A stretch of DNA of 64,000 nt, from contig NZ_SMBU01000001.1 of assembly GCF_004342485.1 (NCBI RefSeq), forward strand, positions 1 through 64,000, written 5' to 3'. The notes below the pieces were generated by a model that did no database searches, had not been told where the DNA came from, and saw only the letters and a list, made by a program, of their open reading frames with translations. This stretch comes from Roseateles saccharophilus. GTDB lineage: Bacteria; Pseudomonadota; Gammaproteobacteria; Burkholderiales; Burkholderiaceae_C. Positions 18,102 through 29,043 of this stretch are shown piece by piece. The position numbers and the translations under genes are program-made. The stretch's first letter is position 1; every line of letters starts with the position of its first letter.

Positions 18102-19844
18102 ATGGCAGGCATGGAACCGATTCCAATTCTTCGCCTCGCCTTGTCCGCCTGCGTTCTCGCCGCCTCGATGCATGCGCAGGCCGGGCCGCCGGACTTCGGC
18201 CCCCATGTCCACGTCCTGAACCCGGCCACGCCGGGCCTGCAGCAGCGCATCCTGGACATCTACGAGGCCCAGCAGCCCAACCACTTCGGGCCGCGTCGCG
18301 ACGCCATCCTGCTGATGCCGGGGCGCTACGAGAACCTGCGCATCCCGGTCGGCTTCTTCACCCAGGTGCTGGGCCTGGGCGCACAGCCGGACGACGTGGA
18401 CGTCGTCGGCGACCTGCGCTCCACGGCGCTGCTGGACAACGACAACGCGACGGTGAACTTCTGGCGCGGCGCCGAGAACTTCGCGATCACGCCGACGCTG
18501 GGCATCGGCGACAACACCATGCAATGGGCCGTGTCCCAGGCCATTCCGTTCCGGCGCATGCATGTGCGCGGCAACATGCGGCTCAACCAGAAGAACGGCT
18601 GGGCCAGCGGCGGCTGGTTCGCGGACGTGCGGGTGGACGGCCGCGTCGACTCGGCGACGCAGCAGCAATGGATCTCGCGCAACAGCGAGTGGGGCCGCTG
18701 GACGGGTTCGAACTGGAACATGGTCTTTGTCGGCGTGCCGCAGGCGCCGGCCGGCGAGTTCCCGGCACCGGGCGAGCGCTTCACCCGCGTCGACAGGACG
18801 CCGGTCGTGCGCGAGAAGCCTTATCTGTTTGTCGACAAGGACGGTGGCTATGCGGTGCGCGTGCCGGCGCTGCGGCATGACAGCGCGGGCATCTCCTGGG
18901 CCGGCGGCGCCGTCGCGCCGGGCCGGACCCTGCCCATCAGCCGGTTCTTCATCGCCAGGCCGGGCGACACGGCTGCGAAGATCAACGCCCAGCTCGCCGC
19001 CGGCAAACACCTGCTGCTCACGCCCGGAGAATACCTGCTGACGCAGCCGTTGCTGCTCAACCGCCCCGGCACCGTCGTGCTGGGCATAGGCCTGCCGACG
19101 CTGCGCTCGGACAACGGCCAGGCCCTCGTGAAGACGGCGGACGCGGACGGGTTGACGGTGGCCGGCCTGTTCCTCGATGCCGGCCGGCGGGACTCGGGCG
19201 TGCTGATGGAGGTGGGCAGGCCGGGTGGCGGCAGGCGCCACCGCGCCGACCCCATCGCTCTGCACGATGTGTTCTTCCGCATCGGCGGCGCAGCGGCCGG
19301 CCGGGTGGGCACGGCCCTGCGCATCCATGCCCACGACACCCTCGTCGACCACACCTGGATCTGGCGCGCCGACCATGGCGAAGGCGTCGGCTGGACGAGC
19401 AACCCCGCCGCCCACGGCCTGGTCGTCGATGGCGAGGACGTGACCGTCTACGGTCTCTTCGTCGAGCATTTCCAGCAGGAACAGGTGCTCTGGCGCGGCA
19501 ATGGCGGGCGGGTCTACTTCTACCAGTCCGAGATCCCCTACGACCCGCCGACGCAGGCCGAATGGACCAGCGCCACGGGCCGCGGCTTCGCGTCGTACAA
19601 GGTGGCGGATTCCGTGACGAGCCATGAGGCCTGGGGCCTGGGCGTCTACAGCGTCTTCTTGAAGCCCGGCGTCGTGCTGGACCGCGCGATCGAGGTGCCT
19701 GAGAAGCCCGGCGTGCGCCTGCACCACATGATCACGGTCTGCCTCGTCGACAAGGGCAGCATCGAGCACGTCGCCAACGACGCGGGCGACGCCGCGCACT
19801 GCCAGGGTGGCAGCAACACGGCGACGCTGAACGAGTTTCCTTAG
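18102..19844 (+). CDS. Secreted right-handed beta-helix protein (pectin-lyase-like fold)
   Basis: The product (580 residues, or 577 from the ATG at 18111) has a signal peptide ending near SMHAQA. It opens with a pattern seen in parallel beta-helix proteins, [21 protein letters not shown] ... [19 protein letters not shown]. Successive short strands and asparagine turns follow. A second repeat set begins at [22 protein letters not shown] and continues [38 protein letters not shown]. Such folds are common in pectate lyases, GH55 glucanases and carbohydrate epimerases. I see no motif that fixes the activity. It should be periplasmic or extracellular and may act on polysaccharides. It stands alone between the DUF924 gene and the convergent coxM. 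Confidence 0.6.
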   Translation: MAGMEPIPILRLALSACVLAASMHAQAGPPDFGPHVHVLNPATPGLQQRILDIYEAQQPNHFGPRRDAILLMPGRYENLRIPVGFFTQVLGLGAQPDDVDVVGDLRSTALLDNDNATVNFWRGAENFAITPTLGIGDNTMQWAVSQAIPFRRMHVRGNMRLNQKNGWASGGWFADVRVDGRVDSATQQQWISRNSEWGRWTGSNWNMVFVGVPQAPAGEFPAPGERFTRVDRTPVVREKPYLFVDKDGGYAVRVPALRHDSAGISWAGGAVAPGRTLPISRFFIARPGDTAAKINAQLAAGKHLLLTPGEYLLTQPLLLNRPGTVVLGIGLPTLRSDNGQALVKTADADGLTVAGLFLDAGRRDSGVLMEVGRPGGGRRHRADPIALHDVFFRIGGAAAGRVGTALRIHAHDTLVDHTWIWRADHGEGVGWTSNPAAHGLVVDGEDVTVYGLFVEHFQQEQVLWRGNGGRVYFYQSEIPYDPPTQAEWTSATGRGFASYKVADSVTSHEAWGLGVYSVFLKPGVVLDRAIEVPEKPGVRLHHMITVCLVDKGSIEHVANDAGDAAHCQGGSNTATLNEFP

Positions 19845-20614
19845 ACCGACGCGACGGCCCGCGCGGCCAGCTCCGGGATCAGCGCGGCGCGGTACTCGGC
19901 CGTGCCGTGCAGGTCGGTGTTGAGGCCGTCGGCGCCGACCTTGACGGCGCGCGCCGCGGCCGGGCTCCAGTCGCGGTCCAGGGCCGTCTCCAGCTCGGCG
20001 CAGCGGAACACGCCGGGCCCGGCGCCGGTGATGGCCACGCGCACGCCGGTGTCGAAGCGCGCAACGAACACGCCCACCAGCGAGAAGCGCGAGGCCGGCT
20101 GCTTGAACTTCTGCCACGCGGCCGCTTTCGGCACGGGGAAGCTGACCGCGGTGATCAGCTCGCCCTCTTCCAGCGCGGTCGTGAACAGGCCCTGGAAGAA
20201 GTCGTCGGCGGCGATGGTGCGGCGCTGGGTGTGCACGGTGGCGCCCAGGGCCAGCGTCGCGGCCGGGTAGCAGGCGGCCGGGTCGTTGTTGGCCAGGCTG
20301 CCGCCCAGCGTGCCGGCATTGCGCACCTGGCGGTCGCCGATGCGGCCGGCCAGGTCCGCCAGCGCGGGGATGGCGCGCTGCACGTCGGCCGAGGCGGCGA
20401 CCGTCGCATGCGTCGTCGCGGCGCCGATGCGCAGCGCGCCGCCGCCGACGATGATGATGCCCTGCAGCTCGGGCAGGTGGCGCACGTCGACGAGGCCGCT
20501 GGGCGCGGCCAGGCCGAGCTTGATCGCGCCGAGCAGGGACTGGCCGCCGGCCAGGAACTTGTCGTCCGCGCCGAGCCGGGCGGTGGCGACGGAGGATGCG
20601 GTCTGGTAGTTCAT
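19841..20614 (-). CDS. coxM: CO dehydrogenase-type medium subunit, FAD-binding (CoxM)
   Basis: This 257-residue subunit carries FAD and passes electrons from the 2Fe-2S subunit to the quinone pool or another acceptor. The FAD pyrophosphate contacts are visible as AGGQSLL (about 22-28) and the [13 protein letters not shown] segment (about 106-118). The C-terminal CO_deh_flav_C domain follows ([17 protein letters not shown]). It is the last gene of the S-L-M order, which is the arrangement usual for form II enzymes, and it starts 13 bp after coxL. The 3' end converges on the beta-helix gene with a 4-bp overlap. Confidence 0.9.
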   Translation of the reverse strand: MNYQTASSVATARLGADDKFLAGGQSLLGAIKLGLAAPSGLVDVRHLPELQGIIIVGGGALRIGAATTHATVAASADVQRAIPALADLAGRIGDRQVRNAGTLGGSLANNDPAACYPAATLALGATVHTQRRTIAADDFFQGLFTTALEEGELITAVSFPVPKAAAWQKFKQPASRFSLVGVFVARFDTGVRVAITGAGPGVFRCAELETALDRDWSPAAARAVKVGADGLNTDLHGTAEYRAALIPELAARAVASV

Positions 20615-20627
20615 CGCTTCTATCTCC

Positions 20628-22982
<2,355 letters not shown>

Positions 22983-22996
22983 GTCACACCTCTCAA

Positions 22997-23044
22997 TCAG
23001 TTGGGGACAGAGCTACTCGCTGCGCTCGGGCGGTCAGTCCCCAA
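22997..23044 (-). repeat. Gene-end repeat, copy C (overlaps the coxS 3' end)
   Basis: Read on the minus strand this is TTGGGGAC-TGACCG ... TAGCTCTGTCCCCAACTGA. It matches copies A and B after purB closely. The terminal TGA is the coxS stop codon. The ends GGGAC(A/T)GA and TCTGTCCC can pair. Confidence 0.8.
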
Positions 23045-23506
23045 GGCCATCAGCTGCGCGCCTTGCTGCACCGCACGGACGATGTTCTGGTAGCCCGTGC
23101 AGCGGCAGAGGTTGCCCTCCAGGCCCTCGCGGATGGCGGCCTCGCTGGAGCAGTCGTGGTGCTGCACCAGGTCCACGGCGCTCATCACCATGCCCGGCGT
23201 GCAGAAGCCGCACTGCAGGCCGTGGCAGTCCTTGAACGCGGCCTGCATCGGGTGCAGCGCGCCGTTGGCGGCGGCCAGGCCCTCGATGGTCGTGATGCTG
23301 GCGCCATCGGCCTGCACGGCGAGCATGTTGCAGGCCTTCACGGCGCGGCCGTTCAGGTGCACGGTGCAGGCGCCGCACTGGGCGGTGTCGCAGCCGACAT
23401 GGGTGCCGGTCAGGGCCAGGTCCTCGCGCAGCAGCTGCACCAGCAGGCGCTCGGGAGTCACGTCGCGGCTGACCGCACGGCCATTGACCGTGAGCTGGAT
23501 CTTCAT
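22997..23506 (-). CDS. coxS: 2Fe-2S small subunit (CoxS) with repeat-derived C-terminus
   Basis: This small subunit holds two 2Fe-2S clusters that relay electrons from molybdenum to FAD. The plant-type cluster uses C39, C44, C47 and C59 ([13 protein letters not shown]). The second uses C99, C102, C134 and C136 (CGFCTPG, CRCTGY). All eight are present. The last 15 residues ([15 protein letters not shown]) are not CoxS-like. They and the stop codon are encoded by a 48-bp dispersed repeat found elsewhere at gene 3' ends. The gene leads the S-L-M operon and is divergent from the XdhC-like gene. Confidence 0.92.
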   Translation of the reverse strand: MKIQLTVNGRAVSRDVTPERLLVQLLREDLALTGTHVGCDTAQCGACTVHLNGRAVKACNMLAVQADGASITTIEGLAAANGALHPMQAAFKDCHGLQCGFCTPGMVMSAVDLVQHHDCSSEAAIREGLEGNLCRCTGYQNIVRAVQQGAQLMALGTDRPSAASSSVPN

Positions 23507-23603
23507 CGCTTGTCTCCTTGTTGGCCCGACGATGCTCGGTGGCCTGCAAGGGCTTGTGATTGCCGATTACCCTAGTGGAAATTCCGATTGGGGATAAACG
23601 GCC

Positions 23604-24584
23604 ATGGACAACCTCGACCTCAGCGTGCTGCGCACGGCCGCCGGCTGGCGGGCGGAGTCGCGTGGCGTCGTGCTGGGCACCATCACCCGCACCTGGGGCT
23701 CGGCGCCGCGGCCGGTGGGCTCGCTGGTGGCGGTGCGCGACGACGGCTTGATCGCCGGCTCGGTGTCGGGCGGCTGCATCGAGGACGACCTCGTCGCCCA
23801 GCTGCGCGCCGGCAGCCTGAAGCTCGACAAGCCCACACCGCTGCGCTATGGCGTGGGCGCCGAGGAGGCGCGCCGCTTCGGCCTGCCCTGCGGCGGCACG
23901 CTGGAGCTGATGCTGGAGCCGCTGGGATTGCAGTCCGGTGTCGACGAATTGCTGGCCCGCCTGGAGCGCGGCGAGCGCGTGCGCCGCACGTTGGACCTGG
24001 CCAGTGGCGCCGCCACGCTCGCCGACGCCGAGCCCGGCACCGACACGCTGACGCTGACCGGCACCCAGCTCGTCAGCCATCACGGTCCGCAATGGCGGCT
24101 GCTTGTCATCGGCGCCGGCCAGATGACCGACTACCTGGCACAGATGGCCCTGGCCCTGGGCTATGGCGTGACCGTCTGCGACCCGCGCGCCGAGTACGCC
24201 GACGGCTTCAACCAGCCCGGCGTCACGCTGACCCGCGACATGCCCGACGACGTCGTCACCGCCTTCAGGCCGGACGGCGCCACGGCCATCGTCGCGCTGA
24301 CCCACGACCCCAAGCTCGACGACCTCGCGCTGATGGAGGCCCTGCGCGGCGCGGCCTTCTATGTCGGCGCGATCGGCTCGCGCGTCAACCAGGCCAAGCG
24401 CCGCGCACGGCTGGCCGAGCATTTCGGGCTGACGGAAGAACAGCTCGACCGCCTGCATGGCCCGGTGGGCCTGGACATCGGCGCACGCACGCCGCCGGAG
24501 ATCGCGCTCAGCATCCTGGCGGAGATGACGGCGGTGCGCTATCGCGCGGCCGGCGCGAAGCCCGAGGCCGGTTGCGCCGTGTGA
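23604..24584 (+). CDS. XdhC/CoxI family maturation protein
   Basis: XdhC/CoxI-type proteins help sulfurate and insert the molybdenum cofactor of xanthine-oxidase-family enzymes. The 326-residue protein has the N-terminal XdhC domain (WGSAPRPVGSLVAVRDDG, GSVSGGCIEDDLV) and a C-terminal Rossmann domain (LLVIGAGQMTDYLAQMALALGYGVTVCDPR ... FYVGAIGSRVNQAKRRARL). It is transcribed away from coxS across a 97-bp region that must hold both promoters. It is the only XdhC-type gene in the window and may serve either the Cox-type or the Ior-type enzyme. Confidence 0.88.
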   Translation: MDNLDLSVLRTAAGWRAESRGVVLGTITRTWGSAPRPVGSLVAVRDDGLIAGSVSGGCIEDDLVAQLRAGSLKLDKPTPLRYGVGAEEARRFGLPCGGTLELMLEPLGLQSGVDELLARLERGERVRRTLDLASGAATLADAEPGTDTLTLTGTQLVSHHGPQWRLLVIGAGQMTDYLAQMALALGYGVTVCDPRAEYADGFNQPGVTLTRDMPDDVVTAFRPDGATAIVALTHDPKLDDLALMEALRGAAFYVGAIGSRVNQAKRRARLAEHFGLTEEQLDRLHGPVGLDIGARTPPEIALSILAEMTAVRYRAAGAKPEAGCAV

Positions 24585-24585
24585 G

Positions 24586-25218
24586 TCACTTCAGCGTATA
24601 GCCGCGGCCATCCATGCAGGCTTCCACCGCGCGGTTGAACACGCTCGCGTCGGCCTGGGCATTGGGCTGAGTCGTGGCCCAGCGGTTGCATTCGCGGCGG
24701 TCGTTCTCGAGCTGCTCGGCGGACTGGCCGTTGCGCGGGTAGATGACGGGTTCGGCCTTGGGCGCTGGCGGCGGTGGCGCCGGCACGACCTGGGCCGTCG
24801 CGGCCTCGGGTGGCGGGGCCGTCACGACATAGCCCTCGGGCACCGGCCTGTAGTAGACGCCGTTGGCGTAGTAGTAGGGCAGGCCGCCCAGCGTCAGCGT
24901 CACATAGGCCGGCGGCAGCAGCGGGATGACGAGGCCGAAGGGCGGCAGCACGACGCGGTAGCGCGGGCCCCAGGGCTGGTACCAGACGCCGCCGTGGAAC
25001 CAGTAGCGGCCCGGCCCGCTGCCGACGACGACGGCGCCATAAGGCACGTGCGGCGCGACATAGCCCGGGGCGGGGTAGTAGTGGTCGTGGTGGTAGCGGT
25101 TGTCGAACACCATGCCGATGTCGACGCGGGCGCGCACGTCGGCCCGGGCCGGGGCGCCGGACAGCGCGGCACACAGCGCCAGCGCGGCGAGGGGGAGGAT
25201 GCGAAGGGAAGGCTTCAT
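24586..25218 (-). CDS. Exported Tyr/Pro-rich protein (DUF6515-like)
   Basis: The 210-residue product has a signal peptide ending GAPARA. A tyrosine- and glycine-rich middle follows (YHHDHYYPAPGYVAPHVPYGAVVVGSGPGRYWFHGGVWYQPWGPRY), then a proline-rich linker. The end is a short four-Cys/Trp-type module (NDRRECNRWATTQPNAQADASVFNRAVEACMDGRGYTLK). This arrangement fits envelope proteins of the DUF6515 type, whose role is not known. It converges with the XdhC gene, with one base between the two stops. No operon partner is visible. Confidence 0.6.
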   Translation of the reverse strand: MKPSLRILPLAALALCAALSGAPARADVRARVDIGMVFDNRYHHDHYYPAPGYVAPHVPYGAVVVGSGPGRYWFHGGVWYQPWGPRYRVVLPPFGLVIPLLPPAYVTLTLGGLPYYYANGVYYRPVPEGYVVTAPPPEAATAQVVPAPPPPAPKAEPVIYPRNGQSAEQLENDRRECNRWATTQPNAQADASVFNRAVEACMDGRGYTLK

Positions 25219-25337
25219 GATCGTTGCGTGAAAAGCCGGGATATCGGCCCAACGCCCACAGGCTGGCGCGGGTGCACTGCAGGGGTATTTCGGCGACGTA
25301 AAGTTCGCCGCTTCCCGCGCCGCCCAGCCCTCTCGCC

Positions 25338-25964
25338 ATGATCGAACTGCATTATTTCCCCAGCAACGCCAGTTTCGCGCCCCACATCCTGCTCGAGGAA
25401 ATGGGCGTTCCGTTCACGCTGCGACAGGTGGACCGGGCCAACAACGAGCACAAGTCGCCGGCCTATCTGAAGCTCAACCCCAACGGCCTGATCCCGACCC
25501 TGGTCGACGGCGACCTGGTGCTCTACGAGACGGCCGCCATCCTGATGCACCTGGCCGACTGCCACCCGGGCTTCGCGCCGGCGCCCGGCACGCCCGAGCG
25601 GGCCCAGTACTACAAGTGGATGGTCTGGCTGACCAACACGCTGCAGGCCATGCTGATCCACTACTTCTACCCCGACCGCATGGCTACCGATGCAGCCGAG
25701 GTCAAGGTCCGCGCCGAGGCCCAGGTGGCGCCCATGCTGGACCAGATGGAGGCCGAACTGGCCCGCCACGGCGGCGACTGGTTCCTGGGCGAGCACTACA
25801 CGGCCGTCGACCCGCTGGCCTTCATGCTGTGCCGCTGGACGCGCATGCAGGCGCGCCCGGCGAAGGCGCGGCCGGCGCTGGGGGCCTATCTGCAGCGGGT
25901 GTTCGAGCGGCCGGCGACGCAGCGGGTGGTGGCCAGGGAGAAGCTGCCGGATCCGGTGTATTGA
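25338..25964 (+). CDS. Glutathione S-transferase
   Basis: This 208-residue two-domain GST has a thioredoxin-like N-domain with the conserved cis-proline region (NPNGLIPTLVDGDLVLYETAAILMHLAD), which binds glutathione. A helical C-domain follows (YYKWMVWLTNTLQAMLIHYF ... WFLGEHYTAVDPLAFML). The family conjugates or reduces electrophiles; the substrate is unknown. The start at ATG 25338 gives MIELHYFPSN, a normal GST beginning. It is monocistronic and divergent from the exported protein gene. Confidence 0.9.
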   Translation: MIELHYFPSNASFAPHILLEEMGVPFTLRQVDRANNEHKSPAYLKLNPNGLIPTLVDGDLVLYETAAILMHLADCHPGFAPAPGTPERAQYYKWMVWLTNTLQAMLIHYFYPDRMATDAAEVKVRAEAQVAPMLDQMEAELARHGGDWFLGEHYTAVDPLAFMLCRWTRMQARPAKARPALGAYLQRVFERPATQRVVAREKLPDPVY

Positions 25965-26038
25965 GTACATCCTCAAAACTGTTGCCGTCGGGCGTCCAGG
26001 AAGGACGCAGTCGCGCCGTGACGCCCGTAAGCTCGGGC

Positions 26039-26080
26039 CACGAGGGCACCGTTCGGATGATTCCGCTTCGCGCCCTCGTG
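26039..26080. other. Large stem-loop ahead of the lysozyme gene
   Basis: CACGAGGGC (26039-26047) and GCCCTCGTG (26072-26080) are perfect 9-bp arms around a 24-nt loop. The structure lies between the GST stop and the lysozyme start, 22 bp before the ATG. It could terminate the GST transcript or form a 5' leader structure. No T-tract is present. Confidence 0.4.
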
Positions 26081-26102
26081 ACCCATCCCGGGGGACGCGG
26101 CG

Positions 26103-27035
26103 ATGAATCGGATCAAAAACGTTTCGACGCAGGGACTGGAACGCCTGGCCCGCCACGAGGGCCTGGTGCAGGGAATCTACGACTGCCCCGCCAGGCACGC
26201 CACGTATGGCATCGGCACTCTGGTGCACCATGGGCCCAGCGAGATCCTCAAGGTCGTCAGCCAGGCGTCGGCGACAAAAGCACAGACGCCTGAGGCCGAG
26301 CTAGCTGCCAAGCTCGCCTCCCACTTGAAGGTCTACAGGCCTTCGAAGAATTCCGTGGCGGTGCCTTACCTCGATGCCGCGATAGGCAAGGATGAAAACT
26401 ATCCTGTGCTCGTCAAAGAGATGCTCGCGGGCAAAGCGCCGAGGGCGAAGCTCGTCGAGGGTGAGGATGCTGTGCTGCGGCCGGGCTGGGACGAATACAT
26501 CAGGAGGTTCCGCACCGGCATACAGAAGTACGAGAAAGCGGTCTGCGAAGCCTTTGCTTCGGCCTCACTCACGCAGGACCAGTTTGATGGCCTGTTCTCC
26601 ATTGCGTACAACATCGGCGAGGGGAGCCTCCGCCAAAGTGGCGATCTGATCGCGGCCATGAAGGCCTTCTCCGTTGCGTCGTTGGACCCGAAGGCGACCG
26701 GCGGGCAGCGCGACCAGGCGGCCACGGTGCTGCTCGAATGCATCCTTCGCGCCAGGCCCACGTCGCGGGCAGGCGTCGATGTCGAGATCGACGGCGGCAG
26801 TTTCTCGGTGATGCAGCCGGGCGTCTTCAACAGCGGGCTCTTCAACCGTCGCGTGGCAGAGGCGAGCCTCATCGTCGGCCGGACGTATTCAACGAAGAGT
26901 GCCGAGATCACGATCGCCAGAAAGACAATCAAGGCGGAGAAGGATCACCACACGACGACGATGGCGAAGCAGGAAGCGCGCGCCGTCGTCGACATGCTCC
27001 ACAAGATCTCGTTCGTGAACCGAGGGTTCCGCTGA
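26103..27035 (+). CDS. Solitary GH24 (T4-type) lysozyme
   Basis: Muramidases of family GH24 cleave the MurNAc-GlcNAc bond of peptidoglycan. The N-terminus has the catalytic triad pattern: Glu19 in RHEG, Asp27 in IYDC and Thr34 in ATYGIGT. A later segment, QDQFDGLFSIAYNIGEGSL, matches the second conserved helix of the family. At 310 residues it is nearly twice the usual endolysin length, with an insertion between the two motifs and a C-terminal extension of unknown fold. There is no signal peptide and no holin, spanin or other phage gene nearby, so it is not in an intact prophage. Base composition and codon use look less GC-biased than the neighbours. Possible roles are a phage relic or an effector lysozyme. 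Confidence 0.72.
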   Translation: MNRIKNVSTQGLERLARHEGLVQGIYDCPARHATYGIGTLVHHGPSEILKVVSQASATKAQTPEAELAAKLASHLKVYRPSKNSVAVPYLDAAIGKDENYPVLVKEMLAGKAPRAKLVEGEDAVLRPGWDEYIRRFRTGIQKYEKAVCEAFASASLTQDQFDGLFSIAYNIGEGSLRQSGDLIAAMKAFSVASLDPKATGGQRDQAATVLLECILRARPTSRAGVDVEIDGGSFSVMQPGVFNSGLFNRRVAEASLIVGRTYSTKSAEITIARKTIKAEKDHHTTTMAKQEARAVVDMLHKISFVNRGFR

Positions 27036-27074
27036 GGCGGCGAGCCATCGGCGCCGCCCGTTTTGCGAAATTCG

Positions 27075-28958
27075 TCAAGGCGCGGCGCACAGGCAATGCA
27101 CCGCCGCAGCCCTCTCCCAGTGCCCCTGGGCCGACAGCTTCGCCAGCGCCTTCAGCGTGGACAGCTCCTCGGCGACCGGCGCCGGCAGCGCTTCCAGCCC
27201 GAGCGACGCGCCCAGTGACTGCAGCAGCGACGGTGCCAGCGTGTCGCTCAGCGAGGCCAGCAGGCGCTCGCTGCGGCTGAGGTCGCGCTCGACATAGCTC
27301 AGGCGCGGCTTCTCGCCGGCCTTCAGGTCCAGCCTGGCCAGCTTGGCCGCCGCCTGCACGGCGTCGTCGAAGCTGCCGATGCGGTCCACCAGTCCGCGCT
27401 CCTTGGCCTGGGCGCCGGTCCAGATGCGGCCCTGGGCTACGGTGTCGATCTTCTCGGGCGTGCTCTTGCGCGCCTGGGCGGCCAGCGTCGTGAAGCGGGC
27501 GTAGATGTTGTCGATGCCGGATTGCACGGCCGCCTTCAGGCGCGGGTCCAGCGGGCGGCGCGGGTCGTAGCCGCCGGCCAGCCAGGTCGTCGTCACGCCG
27601 CCGGTGTGCAGCGAGAGCTTGTCCATCAGGCCCTCGGCCGTCGGCAGGATGCCGAACACGCCGATGCTGCCGGTGATGGTGCCGGCATCGGCGATGACGG
27701 CGTCGCTGCTCATCGAGATCCAGTAGCCGCCAGAAGCCGCCACGTCACCCATCGACACGACCACCGGCTTGCCGGCCTGGCGCGTCAGCTCCAGCTCGCG
27801 GCGGATGACTTCGGACGCGAAGGCGCTGCCGCCGGGCGAGTTCACGCGCAGCACGACGGCCTTGATGGCGTCGTCCTCGCGGGCCTTGCGGATCAGGCGC
27901 GCGGTCGAGTCGCCGCCGATGCGGCCCGGGCCGACATCGCCATCGACGATTTCGCCTTCGGCCACGACGATGCCCAGCCCCGGCTGCAGCTTGCTCGGCG
28001 CGCCGCCGTCCTTCACATAGGCCATGTAGTCGGCCAGCGACACCTGGCGGAAGCTCTTGCTCTGCTCGTCCTTGGCGCCCTTGGCGATCAGCAGCTCGCG
28101 CATCTGGTCGCGCGTCTTCAGCCCGTCCACGAGCCGGGCCTGCAGGGCCAGCCGGGCGGGGTCGCCCTGCACGGCGGCCAGGCGCTGCGGCAGCTCGTCG
28201 ATGCCCCTGGCGATGCTGCCGGCGTCGAGCTTGCGCGCCGCCTCGATGCTGCCGGTGAAGCCGCTCCACAGCTCACCGTAGACCAGGCCCTCGGCCTCCT
28301 GCGTCGCGGGGCTGGGGCCGGTGGCCGTGTAGGGCTCGGCAAAGCTCTTGTAGGTGCCCACCTTGAGGACATGGGCCGTCACGCCGAGGCGGTCCAGCGC
28401 GTCCTTGTAATAGGTGCGCCAGCGGCCGAAGCCTTCCAGCATGACCATGCCCATCGGATGCAGATAGACCTCGCCGGTCTGAGCGGCCAGGAAGTAGCCG
28501 CGCTGGCTGTAGTTGTCGGCATAGGTCAGCACGGGCTTGCCGCTGGCTTTGCGGAAGCGTTGCAGCGCGGCGGCCACCTCGTGCAGGCCGGCCTGGCCGG
28601 CGCCCTGCAGCTCCTCGACGTCCAGCAGCACGGCGGCTATCTTGTCGTCGCGGGCGGCGGTGTCGAGGGCGGCGAGCACATCGCGCAGCCGCGTCTGCTT
28701 CGGAACGCCGCGGCCCTCGGCCTGGGCCATCAACTGCTCGCGCGGGCTGCCGGAGAACTGCTCGACGAGGTTGCCGTCGAGCTTGAGCACCAGCGTGGTC
28801 CTGTCGGCCAGCGGCTTGGGGCCGCGCGCCAGCAGGGCCGCCACGAAGACGACGATGAGCAGCAGCACGAAGAGGTTCATCAGCGCCCGCCGCGTGCCGT
28901 CGAGCAGCCACCAGGCCTTGGAGAACAGCCAGCCGAGCTTGGAGAACAGGGACTTCAT
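27075..28958 (-). CDS. sppA: Signal peptide peptidase SppA, 67-kDa type
   Basis: SppA is an inner-membrane serine protease that degrades cleaved signal peptides. The 627-residue protein has one N-terminal membrane segment (LMNLFVLLLIVVFVAALLA) and the two tandem ClpP-like domains of the long form. The catalytic Lys is in VGTYKSFAEPYT of the first domain, and the nucleophile Ser is in MGDVAASGGYWISM of the second, as in E. coli SppA. The length is close to the E. coli enzyme (618). It is divergent from the glutamate-synthase-like gene and has no operon partner. Confidence 0.93.
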   Translation of the reverse strand: MKSLFSKLGWLFSKAWWLLDGTRRALMNLFVLLLIVVFVAALLARGPKPLADRTTLVLKLDGNLVEQFSGSPREQLMAQAEGRGVPKQTRLRDVLAALDTAARDDKIAAVLLDVEELQGAGQAGLHEVAAALQRFRKASGKPVLTYADNYSQRGYFLAAQTGEVYLHPMGMVMLEGFGRWRTYYKDALDRLGVTAHVLKVGTYKSFAEPYTATGPSPATQEAEGLVYGELWSGFTGSIEAARKLDAGSIARGIDELPQRLAAVQGDPARLALQARLVDGLKTRDQMRELLIAKGAKDEQSKSFRQVSLADYMAYVKDGGAPSKLQPGLGIVVAEGEIVDGDVGPGRIGGDSTARLIRKAREDDAIKAVVLRVNSPGGSAFASEVIRRELELTRQAGKPVVVSMGDVAASGGYWISMSSDAVIADAGTITGSIGVFGILPTAEGLMDKLSLHTGGVTTTWLAGGYDPRRPLDPRLKAAVQSGIDNIYARFTTLAAQARKSTPEKIDTVAQGRIWTGAQAKERGLVDRIGSFDDAVQAAAKLARLDLKAGEKPRLSYVERDLSRSERLLASLSDTLAPSLLQSLGASLGLEALPAPVAEELSTLKALAKLSAQGHWERAAAVHCLCAAP

Positions 28959-29043
28959 CGGGCTTCACCTCTGGGGAATGTGCGCGGCGATTGTGCAGCC
29001 CGTGGGCCTTAGCATCGGCCGGTCATATTTCCGAGGACATCCC

